Shown one piece after another: positions 10,134 through 20,237 of a DNA stretch of 64,000 nucleotides (within the stretch, counting starts at the first letter, position 1; each line of letters begins with the position of its first letter). The notes under the pieces were generated by a model. The model saw only the letters and a list, made by a program, of their open reading frames with translations. It had not been told where the DNA came from and did no database searches. This stretch comes from JAZNOL01 sp045580815 (GTDB lineage: Bacteria > Bacillota > Clostridia > RUG12999), in contig JAZNOL010000095.1 of the NCBI GenBank assembly GCA_045580815.1, positions 1 through 64,000 of the forward strand, written 5' to 3'. The position numbers and the translations under genes are program-made.

Positions 10134-13100
10134 TTATTTTGTTGCTTCAAATATAATTTTTGCCGCCTGTGCTCTTGTAACAGCACCCGCCGGGTCAAAT
10201 CTGCCGTCAGGCATACCGTTTACAATACCGTTTGCCTGCAAGTTTTTAACTGATGTAAACGCCCATTCTGATATAGATGCATCATCTGCAAAAACAGTAA
10301 CACTTTCTTTTTCCAAAAGTTTATCTGTGCTGTTTAAGATACGGAACACCATAACGCTCATTTCTTCTCTTGTTATGGTCTTTTGGGGATTTGCATATCC
10401 GCCGTCGCCTTTAAGAACTCCGTTTTCATATGCTGCCATGATATATTCATAATACCAGTCGTTTTCCGCCACATCTTCAAAAACTTTTACTGTTTCCGCA
10501 TCTTCCGGTGTGGCTTTTTCAAGGTTAAATGCGCACACAAGCATTTTTGCAAACTCTGCTCGTGTAACGTTTTTATCCGGTACAAATGTGCCGTTTTCAT
10601 AACCGTTTATAATTTTTCTTGCAGAAAGCACACTAACGCTTTCATACGCCCAGTGCGACTGCTGTAAATCGCTGTAGGGGCTGGTTTCGCCTACCGGTTT
10701 TTGCGATTCTATAAACGCCGCAGTTCCGCTTGATGCAAAGCTACTGCCGCCACCGGCACCGCCGCCTCCACCGAAGCTGCCACCGCCACCGGAGCCGCCA
10801 CCCGATTTTTCGGGTTCATAGCTGTCGATATAATCTTTAAGTTTGTCAATATCAGTTATGGTGTCTTTATCCCTTGCAATAGCATCATAAAGACTTCCTT
10901 TATCTGCTATATCAGCGTAGTTATCAGCATCATAGCCTATTGCCGCCGCATTGTCTTCAACAATTGAACGGTATTTAAGCACACTTTCGTTTTTATCAAA
11001 CGCAATAAACGCATATGCTTTTTCAAAAGCGGTTTTTACTTCCTCAAGTGATGTAAACGTACGTTTTTTCAGCGCATCATAGGTTTCTGTCTCGTATGCC
11101 AAGAAATATTTGTTCTGCATATCAACGCCGTAATAATCGCTGTATTTTTCAAAACTGTCTTTAACTGCATCACCGGTTTCACGGTTTGATGCAAGTGCAA
11201 CAACAGTTTCTTTTATAAGAGTATCAATAAGATTTTTAACATCTTCAATACCGATATTGCCCGAAGCATCACAAAAAGGTGTACCGTTAACAATTCTTTT
11301 TGCCATAAGGGTTAAATCACCCGGGATAATATCTGAAACCATATCGGCATCAAAATCGTTTATAACCGATATTTCGGTTTTTAAAACAGTTTCAATGGTT
11401 GCACTGTCGTTCTCTTTAATTGCCTTATTGATTTTTTCAATAACAGGACGTTTTTCATCCAGATATTCCTGGGTTTTACCTGCGGCTTCGGCACTTGAAA
11501 TTTCACCGGCAACCTGCACTTTGACACTTCTTGAATTGCCGTTTTCATCTTTTGCCGTGATAACGGCCGTTCCCTCACTACGCGACCGAAGAACACCGTC
11601 TACAACAGTAGCCGCAATAGCGTTTCCGCTTTGGTAAGAAACTCCGTCTGTCTTATTGTTTATAACCGCAAACAGTTCTGTTTTGTCCCCTGCAACAGTT
11701 TTTATTACATCTGTCGGGTCAGTTTCAATAAATGCCGCAACTTTTGAAATGTCTGCACCCTCAACATATACAAGACGATAAGGTTCTGCTGTTGTTCTGT
11801 TGATAAATTCGCAAATATTTCCGTTTATGTTTTCACTATTTGATGTTCCTATAAGGACTTTATCTGACAAATCTGCTTCGTTTGCAAGATAGAATTTTAC
11901 ATTCTCTGCAAAATTGCCGCTTGAATATGCTTTTATTTTTCTTATTACCTCGGTTTTGCCAAAGGCAATGCTGTAACCGCTATCTTCAGTTTTAAGCTCT
12001 TTATCAAAGGCAACATCATAATAAACCATGTCTTTGGGCAGAGTCTGTGATTCGGTATATACGTCAAAATCACGGTACTCAACATTATTCACATACACAT
12101 CACCCTGATCGCCCTGACACATAAACTGCATGGTTGCACTGTTGCCCGTAAGGATATATGGCTGAGGATCAACGTAAACCCCTGTTTCGGTATTTCCGTT
12201 TACTGTAACACTGTAAACAATGTTGTTTCCTGCAACACCTACCGAAAATGTCATCCATGAACCTACCGGTGCTTTTAATTCCAAATCAGACTCATACTTC
12301 ACTTCATCATTTTGAACCTTGCGGAAAGTAAGTGTACTGTTTCCCTGCTGTTTTGTTGCAAGCTCATAATAACTTTTTTCGTCTGATGACACCGCTGTAC
12401 GTATGCCAAATCTTGCCGAAACCGATTTGCCAAATATATCGGCTTTTCCATATGTATTTGAAGAAATTCCGTTTCGGTCTGCTATAAGATTGACACACGC
12501 ATAATTGTTTGCACCATAACCTTTTACTAACATTACTCTGTCGTCTTCATATGAGTTTGCCGGATTGCCTGCAACACCGGTTGTCATATATATACCCTGC
12601 CAGCCGCTGCCACGGTAAACCGCCGAGGTTTTGAAATTATCGCCGATATACTGAACCGCCTCAGTGCGTTCATTCATTTTAAGCTCATAGCTGTCAATAT
12701 CATCGTAAAATGCAAATTTGTTACGCACGGGCGATACATAGGGTGCTTTGAAGCTGTCAATAAAATCTCTTAACTCTTCTAATGTTGTTATCTGTGATTT
12801 ATTATCCGAAATTGAATAATAAAGGTCTGATTTTTCGCCTATCGCATTATATTTGTTTACATCATAGCCTATAATGCCGGCATTCTTTTCTATTATATTT
12901 TTATAATCGGCAGATGTTTTTGCATCACCAAATCCACCCAGAACATATATTTTTTCTGCAAGGGAGGCAATCTGCAAAATATCCTCAAATGTCTGACCGA
13001 CAAAAGCTGATGATATTTCCGTTTTATATTTCAGATAATATTCTGATGTTATATCGATACCGTAAATATCAGAATATTTTTCGATTTTTTCAAGTATTTT

Positions 13101-14702
13101 GTCTGTATCTGTTTCGCCGCTGATGTCTTCTACAGCAACCTCACGGCTGACAGCCGCTATGAGATTTTCTATATCTGCAACAGTAATATTTTCATTACCG
13201 AATGTTTCACTGTCAAGAAGTCTTAAAGCAACGGCAGAAAGCTTGTCGCCACCAAAGGACAACAGAACAGCAGAATCAAAATCCAGAATTTTCGGCATTT
13301 CATCGGTAAGTGCCGATTCCATTGCCATCTTATCATTATTTTTTATTGCTTCATTGATTGCATCAACAACGCTTTGTTTGGAAGCAATATATTCTTCTTC
13401 CGTTCCTTTATTTACTGCATTTTCAAGCTCCCCTATAACAGCAATGTCAACTGACAGATTATGTCCCGACGATGATGCAGTTATTTTTGTTTTACCTTTT
13501 TTTACGGGAACAACTTTTCCGTTTTCTGCTGTTACAACTGTTTTATCACTGCTTGTCCATGTTTCTGCGATGTCTGCACCGTCAATACGCGCAAGCAAAT
13601 CCACGGTTTTTCCAAGTGCCACTGTAATTGTATCTGTCACTTCGCAGTAAATATCAATATTGCTGACATTTTCGCTGTCAACAAGCCAGTATTTAAACGC
13701 ACCTTTTGTTGTTTTATTTATGATCTCTGCACCGTAATCTGTCACTTCTTCTGCTGTTATTGTGCAGATTTCGGTTTTGTCTTCAAAATTATCGTCGTTT
13801 GAGCCGTAAAGTGTTTTACCCTCAAGATTTTCGTCTGAATAAACATGAATTTTTCTTGCAATCACTGCATTTTCTGCTTTCGCAAAAGCCACACCGTCTG
13901 GCATTTCAAAACCCGCCGCCGCATTGTAATACATCATGTTTTCGGGTTGCATACCTTCAGCGTAAAAATCAAATTCTCTGTATGTGATATTATCATAGTA
14001 AACCCATGAGTCACCGGTTGATGCAAGCTGAACCTTTGTGTCTTTAACGGCAATTTCAAAAGGTGACGCATCTTTATAGGTTCCGGAATATGTATTTCCG
14101 TCGTATGTAACACTATAATTAATGTTATTACCCATAATTTTTGCCGACAGTGTCATCCATTTTGCAGATGCGATGTTTGGCATATCTGTCAAAGTAGACG
14201 AATATTTTTCCTCACCCTCAACAACTTTTCGAAATGTGATTTTTACCGCATGTTTAGGAATATACATTTCATAGTAGCTTTTTTCGTTGCTGCTTGTCAT
14301 AAAGCGCACACCGTATGATGCATCGCCGTTTTTATTCGGAATATACATATCCGCTGAAAAAAGCATATCATTTTTTGCATCAGATGTATCGGCAACAAGA
14401 TTAAGACACGCCTGGTTGCCGGACCCAAAACTGCTCATTGCCATAACTTTTTCGCCGGCAATTGTGGGATTTTCTATTACCTGAACAGACATATATCTGC
14501 CCTGCCAGCCGGAGCCTCTGTAAACCGAAGATTTTGAAAAATTACCAACGGTAAATACGCCTGCTGTATTTGCCACATCCATTATTTCGTAATCTTCAAA
14601 ATCATCAAAAAAATTAAACATTTCGGCAGAGGCATTACACACTATTCCAAATGATGAAAGCAGCATCGCCGCCACAACAAGAACGGTTATAAATTTTTTC
14701 AT
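10134..14702 (-). CDS. SLH-anchored, multi-module carbohydrate-binding surface protein (1522 aa)
   Basis: A signal peptide (1-26) is followed by two long repeats of the same plan: an EDFEDYE lectin-like module (about 29-240 and 665-870), a discoidin-like part, a BIG2-like Ig domain (for example VVPVKKGKTKITASSS), and an alpha-helical stalk (for example EKYSDIYGIDI and EKYSDYYGVDM). A Gly/Ser-rich linker (about 1300-1325) leads to three SLH repeats (about 1340-1522; YENGTFVPDKNVTRAEFAKM is the clearest). No catalytic motif was found. The two-component system genes are immediately upstream (17-base gap). The likely role is to hold substrate at the S-layer. The helix-stalk plus Gly-linker plus SLH ending is widespread in clostridial surface proteins. 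Confidence 0.8.
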   Translation of the reverse strand: MKKFITVLVVAAMLLSSFGIVCNASAEMFNFFDDFEDYEIMDVANTAGVFTVGNFSKSSVYRGSGWQGRYMSVQVIENPTIAGEKVMAMSSFGSGNQACLNLVADTSDAKNDMLFSADMYIPNKNGDASYGVRFMTSSNEKSYYEMYIPKHAVKITFRKVVEGEEKYSSTLTDMPNIASAKWMTLSAKIMGNNINYSVTYDGNTYSGTYKDASPFEIAVKDTKVQLASTGDSWVYYDNITYREFDFYAEGMQPENMMYYNAAAGFEMPDGVAFAKAENAVIARKIHVYSDENLEGKTLYGSNDDNFEDKTEICTITAEEVTDYGAEIINKTTKGAFKYWLVDSENVSNIDIYCEVTDTITVALGKTVDLLARIDGADIAETWTSSDKTVVTAENGKVVPVKKGKTKITASSSGHNLSVDIAVIGELENAVNKGTEEEYIASKQSVVDAINEAIKNNDKMAMESALTDEMPKILDFDSAVLLSFGGDKLSAVALRLLDSETFGNENITVADIENLIAAVSREVAVEDISGETDTDKILEKIEKYSDIYGIDITSEYYLKYKTEISSAFVGQTFEDILQIASLAEKIYVLGGFGDAKTSADYKNIIEKNAGIIGYDVNKYNAIGEKSDLYYSISDNKSQITTLEELRDFIDSFKAPYVSPVRNKFAFYDDIDSYELKMNERTEAVQYIGDNFKTSAVYRGSGWQGIYMTTGVAGNPANSYEDDRVMLVKGYGANNYACVNLIADRNGISSNTYGKADIFGKSVSARFGIRTAVSSDEKSYYELATKQQGNSTLTFRKVQNDEVKYESDLELKAPVGSWMTFSVGVAGNNIVYSVTVNGNTETGVYVDPQPYILTGNSATMQFMCQGDQGDVYVNNVEYRDFDVYTESQTLPKDMVYYDVAFDKELKTEDSGYSIAFGKTEVIRKIKAYSSGNFAENVKFYLANEADLSDKVLIGTSNSENINGNICEFINRTTAEPYRLVYVEGADISKVAAFIETDPTDVIKTVAGDKTELFAVINNKTDGVSYQSGNAIAATVVDGVLRSRSEGTAVITAKDENGNSRSVKVQVAGEISSAEAAGKTQEYLDEKRPVIEKINKAIKENDSATIETVLKTEISVINDFDADMVSDIIPGDLTLMAKRIVNGTPFCDASGNIGIEDVKNLIDTLIKETVVALASNRETGDAVKDSFEKYSDYYGVDMQNKYFLAYETETYDALKKRTFTSLEEVKTAFEKAYAFIAFDKNESVLKYRSIVEDNAAAIGYDADNYADIADKGSLYDAIARDKDTITDIDKLKDYIDSYEPEKSGGGSGGGGSFGGGGGAGGGSSFASSGTAAFIESQKPVGETSPYSDLQQSHWAYESVSVLSARKIINGYENGTFVPDKNVTRAEFAKMLVCAFNLEKATPEDAETVKVFEDVAENDWYYEYIMAAYENGVLKGDGGYANPQKTITREEMSVMVFRILNSTDKLLEKESVTVFADDASISEWAFTSVKNLQANGIVNGMPDGRFDPAGAVTRAQAAKIIFEATK

Positions 14703-14719
14703 ATTTTCATCCGCCTTTC

Positions 14720-15397
14720 TTATAAATCAAGCATTTCAAATATTTTCAGTGACCGCAGACTGCTTACCATTTCTTTTGTGCTGCTGTAACCGAGTTTTCT
14801 TAAAATATTGCGTATCTGGGTATTGATTGTTACCATTTCAACATTACGTTTATCGGCTATTTCTTTACGTTTTACGCCGCTGTAAACCATTTTCAAAATC
14901 TCAAGCTCTGCATTTGTAAGGTTTGTTATTACCGAAACAATATACATGAGGCTACCTTGCTGTTTATGCATTTTTGAAAATTCGCCAAGAATTTTTTTGG
15001 CTATGTTGGGTCTTATAAAAATTTCGTTTTTATATACATTTCTGATTGAAGATATTATCTCCGAATCGGAAGCTGTTTTTACAATATAATCAACGGCACC
15101 CGCACCGTAGGATTTAAAAATAAGGTCATCCTCTTTATGAATTGTGATTGTAATAATCTTGATTTCGGGGTTTTTAACCAATATTTTTTCGGTAGCGGCA
15201 ATGCCTGCTTCTTCACTTTCAAGCTGAATATCCATCAGAATTATATCGGGTTTCAGTTGTTCGGCAAGCGGTATAACCTCTGATGCACTGCCTGCTGTTG
15301 CCACAACCTGCATATCGTTCTGAGAGTTTATTATCTTTTCAAAGTGCCGGCAAATTTGCGGCATATCATCGCAAATAATAATTTTAATTTCACTCAT
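14720..15397 (-). CDS. NarL/FixJ-type two-component response regulator
   Basis: 225 aa. The receiver domain has Asp10, Asp11, phosphoacceptor Asp56 (IILMDIQL) and Lys107 (YIVKTAS). A LuxR-type helix-turn-helix fills about 160-215 (LTNAELEILKMVYSG, RKEIADKRNVEMVTINTQIRN). The ATG at 15397 is preferred to a TTG at 15400 because GGAGAT lies 8 bases before it. It overlaps the sensor kinase gene by 8 bases, so the pair is co-translated. It probably controls the surrounding glycan locus; target sites were not identified. Confidence 0.92.
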   Translation of the reverse strand: MSEIKIIICDDMPQICRHFEKIINSQNDMQVVATAGSASEVIPLAEQLKPDIILMDIQLESEEAGIAATEKILVKNPEIKIITITIHKEDDLIFKSYGAGAVDYIVKTASDSEIISSIRNVYKNEIFIRPNIAKKILGEFSKMHKQQGSLMYIVSVITNLTNAELEILKMVYSGVKRKEIADKRNVEMVTINTQIRNILRKLGYSSTKEMVSSLRSLKIFEMLDL

Positions 15398-16895
15398 CAA
15401 GATCTATCTCCTTCATTGTCGGTAACAAAATCTGAAACTCGGTATATTTGCCTTCTTCACTTTCAACAAAAATAAGACCGTTGTGCGCCGAAAGCACCTT
15501 ATAAACATACGACAGCCCTATCCCCCAGCTTTTTGAGTTGTGCTTGGTGGAAAAAAGCGGTTTGAAAATTTTCTTCATATTTTTTCTCGGTATTCCGCAA
15601 CCGTTATCACGGATTGATGTAAGAATCCAGTCGCTTTCACTTTTTACATAAATTTCTATACGCTTTTCCGATTCATTTTCTTCCACGGCTTCTATTGCGT
15701 TGTAAAGCATATTTTCAAACATTCTTGTTATATGCCTTTTATCGCACAAAACCTCAACTCTTTTTTCCGGAAAATCATACTCAACCTTTATATTGCGGTC
15801 AACAACCGTTAACTTAACTGCTTTTTCAATTCGCTCGCAAATATCCGCTTCTTCAATATTTATTTCAGATTCATTGAATACACTGAGCAGATTAGAGAGC
15901 GAATGTGCTGATTTTTCTGTGATTATCTGTAGTTCTTTAACATCCTCAAGTCCCTGTGGCGTGCCGTAATTTTCCTCAATCGATTCACTTAAAAATTTAA
16001 GGCTGATAAGCACGTTTTTATATGAATGAAGCACGGGACGTATATCCGAAAACAGTAGTTTTGTTCGTTTTGAAATTGTCAGTTTCTTAAAAAAGTCCAC
16101 ACGCTCAAGCACGCGGAATTTTGCCAGCATAACAACAGTTCCTTCAAACAAAACAAGAACCGCAAAGGGGATTATTGTGTACATAACCTGCGAATATCTC
16201 AAATATGCATTATTGAATTTAAGCAAATTTGTCAGATCAATAAGAGAAAATTCGAATGTACTGATAAACAGCATATAAATATAGAATACATTTATGAATG
16301 ACAACACAATTACCATAACTGTTATTTTGTGCTTTTTGTACATGATGTTTGTGTTGTGATATTCCATAATAAACGTCACAATCGGATACAGTATGTAGAA
16401 TATCACAATTGCATAGTTAAGATACCTGGCAACTTCTAAAACAGTAAACGCAACGGCACGTTCCGCATCATGCAAAGAATAATATACAAATGCATGCAGT
16501 TTGCGGCAAAATTCCGAAGAATTTACAATAAAAAACAACACCGCCGGAATCAGGCTTATCACATTTATAAGCACTCGTTTACCGTCTTTTTTTGTTGGTT
16601 CAAAAAACCTTGCAAACATCCACATTGCCAGCATATAAACGAATATGCCGAAATTCAGTATATTCACCGCTTCATAAAATCCAATTTTTCTGTTTGACAG
16701 CCACATATAGATTTTATTTTCAAAATTAAAGAAAGCAGTTATAGCGGACATCTTGCTTACAAGCAGTATCATAGCAAGCATCATGCAAGCTATGCTGAAG
16801 CTCATAAGCACAAACACCCATGTATGACGGTTTTTATAGTTTATCGCCAGAAGTGCCACTGCAAATATAAACAAAAGTACGATTGCAACAATCAT
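15390..16895 (-). CDS. Sensor histidine kinase with multi-pass membrane N-terminus
   Basis: 501 aa. The first 260 residues hold about seven or eight hydrophobic segments and no large extracellular domain, resembling 7TM-type sensors. The phosphoacceptor candidate is His290 in PVLHSYKNVL. The HATPase domain shows the N box (ENMLYNAIEAVEE), G1 box (IRDNGCGIPRKN), F box (IFKPLFSTKH) and G2 box (WGIGLSYVYKVLSAHNG). The short HSYKN H-box fits kinases paired with NarL-type regulators. Partner is the overlapping regulator gene. A 58-base gap separates it from the transporter genes upstream. The stimulus may be a glycan breakdown product or membrane signal; this is inference. Confidence 0.88.
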   Translation of the reverse strand: MIVAIVLLFIFAVALLAINYKNRHTWVFVLMSFSIACMMLAMILLVSKMSAITAFFNFENKIYMWLSNRKIGFYEAVNILNFGIFVYMLAMWMFARFFEPTKKDGKRVLINVISLIPAVLFFIVNSSEFCRKLHAFVYYSLHDAERAVAFTVLEVARYLNYAIVIFYILYPIVTFIMEYHNTNIMYKKHKITVMVIVLSFINVFYIYMLFISTFEFSLIDLTNLLKFNNAYLRYSQVMYTIIPFAVLVLFEGTVVMLAKFRVLERVDFFKKLTISKRTKLLFSDIRPVLHSYKNVLISLKFLSESIEENYGTPQGLEDVKELQIITEKSAHSLSNLLSVFNESEINIEEADICERIEKAVKLTVVDRNIKVEYDFPEKRVEVLCDKRHITRMFENMLYNAIEAVEENESEKRIEIYVKSESDWILTSIRDNGCGIPRKNMKKIFKPLFSTKHNSKSWGIGLSYVYKVLSAHNGLIFVESEEGKYTEFQILLPTMKEIDLDE

Positions 16896-16953
16896 CCAAA
16901 AGACACCCTCTTTAAAATATAATATAAAGACAAATTTTTGCCCTATATATATT

Positions 16954-17796
16954 TTAACCTTTTACGGCACCATTTGCAAGACCTGAAACAAAATATTTGT
17001 TTCCTATTGCATATACCACTAAAACAGGAAACATTGAAATTACAGAGCCTGCCATCATAAGATTCCACTGAGATGCCGATTCGCCCACATTTTTAAGTGC
17101 ATAAAGTCCTGCTGAAAGTGTGCGCTGAGCCGGGTTGCTTATTGTAAAAATCATTGGCATGAGGGTTTCGTTCCATGAACTCTGAAACGCAAGTATTCCT
17201 ATTGTTGTAAGTACCGGTTGCAGAAGCGGAACAATAACTTTTAAAAATATTCCACCAAAGCCACATCCGTCAATTGTTGCCGCTTCGTCCATTTCTTTTG
17301 GAAGCGTATGTATAAACCCGCGGACAAGATATATTCCTGTTATGTTTATTCCAAAAGCCTTTATTACAAGAAGACCGGCAAGTGAGCCGCCAAGGCCCAT
17401 ACTTTTTACTATTTTTAAAAGCGGCACTGTTGTTGCACCACCCAGATTAACAAACATAAGTGCTGTTAATATTCCAAAAACTACTTTTTGTCCGGTAAAA
17501 TGCCCTCTTGCAAAAACATATCCCCCAAGAGCAGTGCTCACAAGTTGAATAACAACTATACATGCTGAATAATAAATACTGTTCCACATAAGGGTTGGCA
17601 CATGAAAGCTGTCGCTTTCCCAGGCTATCTTATAGTTTTCAAAGGTAAATATTTCAGGAAACAGTGATGCCGAGGTCATAATTTCCTGATTTGATTTGAA
17701 TGATGCCAGAATCGTATAGACAAGCGGATACAAGGTTATAACAAGCACGCTTGTCAAAAACAGATAAGCAAGAGTTTTGGGTAAAATTTTTCTCAT
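16954..17796 (-). CDS. Carbohydrate ABC transporter permease, MalG/AraQ type
   Basis: 280 aa with six predicted membrane helices. The conserved inner-membrane loop reads MDEAATIDGCGFGGIFLKVIVPLLQPV, the EAA motif that docks the ATPase. The AGGAGG ribosome site and a 12-base gap from the upstream permease gene show an operon. It forms a heterodimeric channel with the product of 17809-18741 and receives sugar from the lipoprotein at 18830. The length is normal for CUT1-family permeases, so import of an oligosaccharide is likely. Confidence 0.92.
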   Translation of the reverse strand: MRKILPKTLAYLFLTSVLVITLYPLVYTILASFKSNQEIMTSASLFPEIFTFENYKIAWESDSFHVPTLMWNSIYYSACIVVIQLVSTALGGYVFARGHFTGQKVVFGILTALMFVNLGGATTVPLLKIVKSMGLGGSLAGLLVIKAFGINITGIYLVRGFIHTLPKEMDEAATIDGCGFGGIFLKVIVPLLQPVLTTIGILAFQSSWNETLMPMIFTISNPAQRTLSAGLYALKNVGESASQWNLMMAGSVISMFPVLVVYAIGNKYFVSGLANGAVKG

Positions 17797-17808
17797 TTTC
17801 TTTTCCTC

Positions 17809-18741
17809 CTATGCTTCGCTGTTTTTACTTAATTTAAGATATATAAGTGACGTTGTTGCAAGCACCAATGACGTAATAACAGCCATTGCCGAGCCGTAGC
17901 CTATATTGCCGCCGTCCATAATAAAACCTGGCACAAGGTTTTTGAGAAGATGTGTCATAATAACCTCTGTTGAGCCGCCCGGACCGCCGTTTGTAAGCAT
18001 AAGGATAAAATCACCTGTTGCCAGAGTTCCGTTTATTGCAAGCATTATGATAATTCTCATAACAGGCATTATCTGCGGAATGGTTATGCTGAAAAATTGT
18101 CTGATGGGTCCTGCTCCGTCAAGAGAGGCACTTTCGTAAAGCTCTTCCGACACATTAGACATTGCCGACATAAAATAAAGAACGTTTATGCCAAAGGTAT
18201 GCCAAACCGAGGCAACTACGATAACCGCCATTGCTGTTGCTTTTTCCGAAAACCAGCTGATGTTTTCTGTTATAAACCCTGCCGCTTTAAGCATAGAGTT
18301 TATAATTCCGAAATGCGAAAACATACTTGTGAACATTATGCCGACAATTGCCGCACTGATAATATTCGGCAAAAAATATATTGAACGGAAAAAACCCTTG
18401 AATTTTATTTTCCGGCTTAAAACCACTGCAAGAATAAGTGCAAGCGGTATTTCAATCGGAAGTTTGCAAACTGCAAACAAGAAAGTGTTTCCAAGTGCTT
18501 TCCAGTATCTGTCATCTACAGTAAACATTGTTATAAAGTTTTCCCAGCCGACAAACTTTGTTTCGGAGGGAACGCCCGTATAATAAAACCATGCAAGACG
18601 AACCGCCCATATAATGGGATAAAGTGTAAACACAAAAAAACCGATAATCTGCGGCGAAATCATTGCATACGCCGTCAGATCATGCTTTTGCTGAGAAGAG
18701 CCGAAATATTTTTTCTTTTTACTTTTTGTCGCAGTAGTCAT
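17809..18741 (-). CDS. Carbohydrate ABC transporter permease, MalF/UgpA type
   Basis: 310 aa, with a Lys-rich cytoplasmic start (TKSKKKKYFG) and six membrane helices. The EAA loop reads LYESASLDGAGPIRQFFSITIPQIMPV. The ribosome site is AAGGAAG. A strong hairpin in the 88-base gap separates it from the binding-protein gene upstream. It belongs to the CUT1 group for oligosaccharides. No ATPase gene is present in either arm, so the importer probably borrows a shared MsmX-like ATPase encoded elsewhere, as is established for many Firmicutes sugar importers. Confidence 0.92.
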   Translation of the reverse strand: MTTATKSKKKKYFGSSQQKHDLTAYAMISPQIIGFFVFTLYPIIWAVRLAWFYYTGVPSETKFVGWENFITMFTVDDRYWKALGNTFLFAVCKLPIEIPLALILAVVLSRKIKFKGFFRSIYFLPNIISAAIVGIMFTSMFSHFGIINSMLKAAGFITENISWFSEKATAMAVIVVASVWHTFGINVLYFMSAMSNVSEELYESASLDGAGPIRQFFSITIPQIMPVMRIIIMLAINGTLATGDFILMLTNGGPGGSTEVIMTHLLKNLVPGFIMDGGNIGYGSAMAVITSLVLATTSLIYLKLSKNSEA

Positions 18742-18768
18742 AACAGTCTTCCTTTCACTGCGCAGTTG

Positions 18769-18802
18769 TTACGGAGTGCCGCCGCAAAGCGGCACTCCGT
18801 AA
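18769..18802 (-). other. Intercistronic stem-loop between binding-protein and permease genes
   Basis: TTACGGAGTGCCGC pairs with GCGGCACTCCGTAA around CGCAAA, a perfect 14-bp GC-rich stem. No T-run follows on the minus strand, so it looks like an RNA-processing or stabilising stem, or a leaky terminator, that would leave more binding-protein mRNA than permease mRNA. Confidence 0.7.
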
Positions 18803-18829
18803 ACTAAATTCAAATCAGTTGCAAAAAAC

Positions 18830-20212
18830 TTAATTTACAGGAACAAGAGAATTTTCTACAATATAATCTTCAAGTTTATATTTATCGCTGTTTTCTTCAA
18901 GCCATTTTGTTCTTGCCTCACCAACACGTGTTGTAAGGTCAGCAAGTGCATCATCAACGCTCACTTTTTCTGTCCAGATATCTTCAATAAATACCTGGTT
19001 GAAGTTTTTCTGACCGGTGAGTGTTGCTGTAGGTGATCTCCATGAAGGCACACTCACTTCTACAAGCTCACAGAATTCTTTCCAGCCTGTGGGAGCATTT
19101 TCGCCAAGATCAACGTCTTTAACAATATTCCAGTCATAGGGAATTGATTTTCCGTCTTTATAAAGACCTGTCAGCACTTCTTCACTGTGAATCCATTTGA
19201 ATGCTTCCATAAGTCTTTCTTTATCTTTTGTTTCTGCCGATTTCTTGTTGATTGAAAGATAACCGTCAGAAGCCATTCTTGTTGCATAGCGCACGCCCTC
19301 TTTTGCTGTGGGAGCAGGTGCTACTGCCCAATCACATTTTGCCGGGAACTGGTCTGTATAAACGCCAACGTCATAAGAACCTGCAAATTTCATACCAACA
19401 TTACCCTCTGCAAACTGTGCACGGCCGGGGTCGTTGTCAATACCCTCGGGGTCCGGATAATATGATTTGTCCGCTTTAATGCCCATATACATATCAACAA
19501 TCGGTTTATATCCCATATAATCGGTTGCGCCTGTTTCGGGATTAAAGTTCATATATCCCTGATTTGCCATACCCACAAACTCTATATCGCTGTCAACAAA
19601 CCACTTGTTTTTAAGCGGTAACATAATACCGTATTCCTGATTTTCGGGATGTGTGAGTTTTTTTGCATAGTCACGCACCTGGTCATATGTTTTGGGAGGT
19701 GTAGCCTCGCCGTTTTCATCAACAATACCGTATTTTTTAAACATATCCTTGTTATAAACCATACCAAATGTTGTTACATAAAACGGAACTCTGTATGTTT
19801 TGCCCTCGTTCATATGTGTGCCTTCAACAAGTTTGCCTTCGTACTGTTTGATATATTCCGGACCACCGGGCATATCGTCAAGAGCTATTATTTTATCCAT
19901 CTCTGAATATTTTTTAACTGCCGCCGAGAAGAAATCAGGTGCATTGTCAGCTTCTATCGCCATTGTAACAGCTTCGCCGCTTGACTGAATCTGATAATCA
20001 ATTTTGATACCTTTTTCTTTACCTTCGCCCTCGTTATATTTGCTTACAAGAGCCTCCATTGTTGCTTTGGAGTGTGAATCGTTTGTCCACGCTGTAAATG
20101 TCCATGTGTCGCTGGATTTGTTGTAACCCGTATCATTGCCGCCGCAGGCACAAAGCGATGCCGCCATTGCAAGCGAAAGCGCTGCGCAAATAATTCTTTT
20201 GCCGTTTTTCAT
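18830..20212 (-). CDS. ABC sugar importer, extracellular solute-binding lipoprotein
   Basis: 460 aa. The signal sequence ends in a lipobox-like LCAC (about residues 20-23) followed by GGNDTGYN, so the protein is probably lipid-anchored. The fold is of the family 1 extracellular solute-binding proteins: TWTFTAWTNDSH, ALVSKYNEG, IALDDMPGG, YRVPFYVTTFGMVYNKDMFKKYG, WAVAPAPT. Length is normal. The gene has an AAGGAG ribosome site and is flanked on both sides by stem-loops. It captures the oligosaccharide released by the surface enzymes; the sugar cannot be predicted from the sequence. Confidence 0.92.
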   Translation of the reverse strand: MKNGKRIICAALSLAMAASLCACGGNDTGYNKSSDTWTFTAWTNDSHSKATMEALVSKYNEGEGKEKGIKIDYQIQSSGEAVTMAIEADNAPDFFSAAVKKYSEMDKIIALDDMPGGPEYIKQYEGKLVEGTHMNEGKTYRVPFYVTTFGMVYNKDMFKKYGIVDENGEATPPKTYDQVRDYAKKLTHPENQEYGIMLPLKNKWFVDSDIEFVGMANQGYMNFNPETGATDYMGYKPIVDMYMGIKADKSYYPDPEGIDNDPGRAQFAEGNVGMKFAGSYDVGVYTDQFPAKCDWAVAPAPTAKEGVRYATRMASDGYLSINKKSAETKDKERLMEAFKWIHSEEVLTGLYKDGKSIPYDWNIVKDVDLGENAPTGWKEFCELVEVSVPSWRSPTATLTGQKNFNQVFIEDIWTEKVSVDDALADLTTRVGEARTKWLEENSDKYKLEDYIVENSLVPVN

Positions 20213-20237
20213 AATATTATCTCCTTTTTTTTATTTT

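Noticed and set aside
10730..10800. GC-rich repetitive DNA (also 31970-32030) that looked like a tandem repeat
   Set aside because: It is simply the coding sequence of Gly-rich linkers in the SLH proteins.
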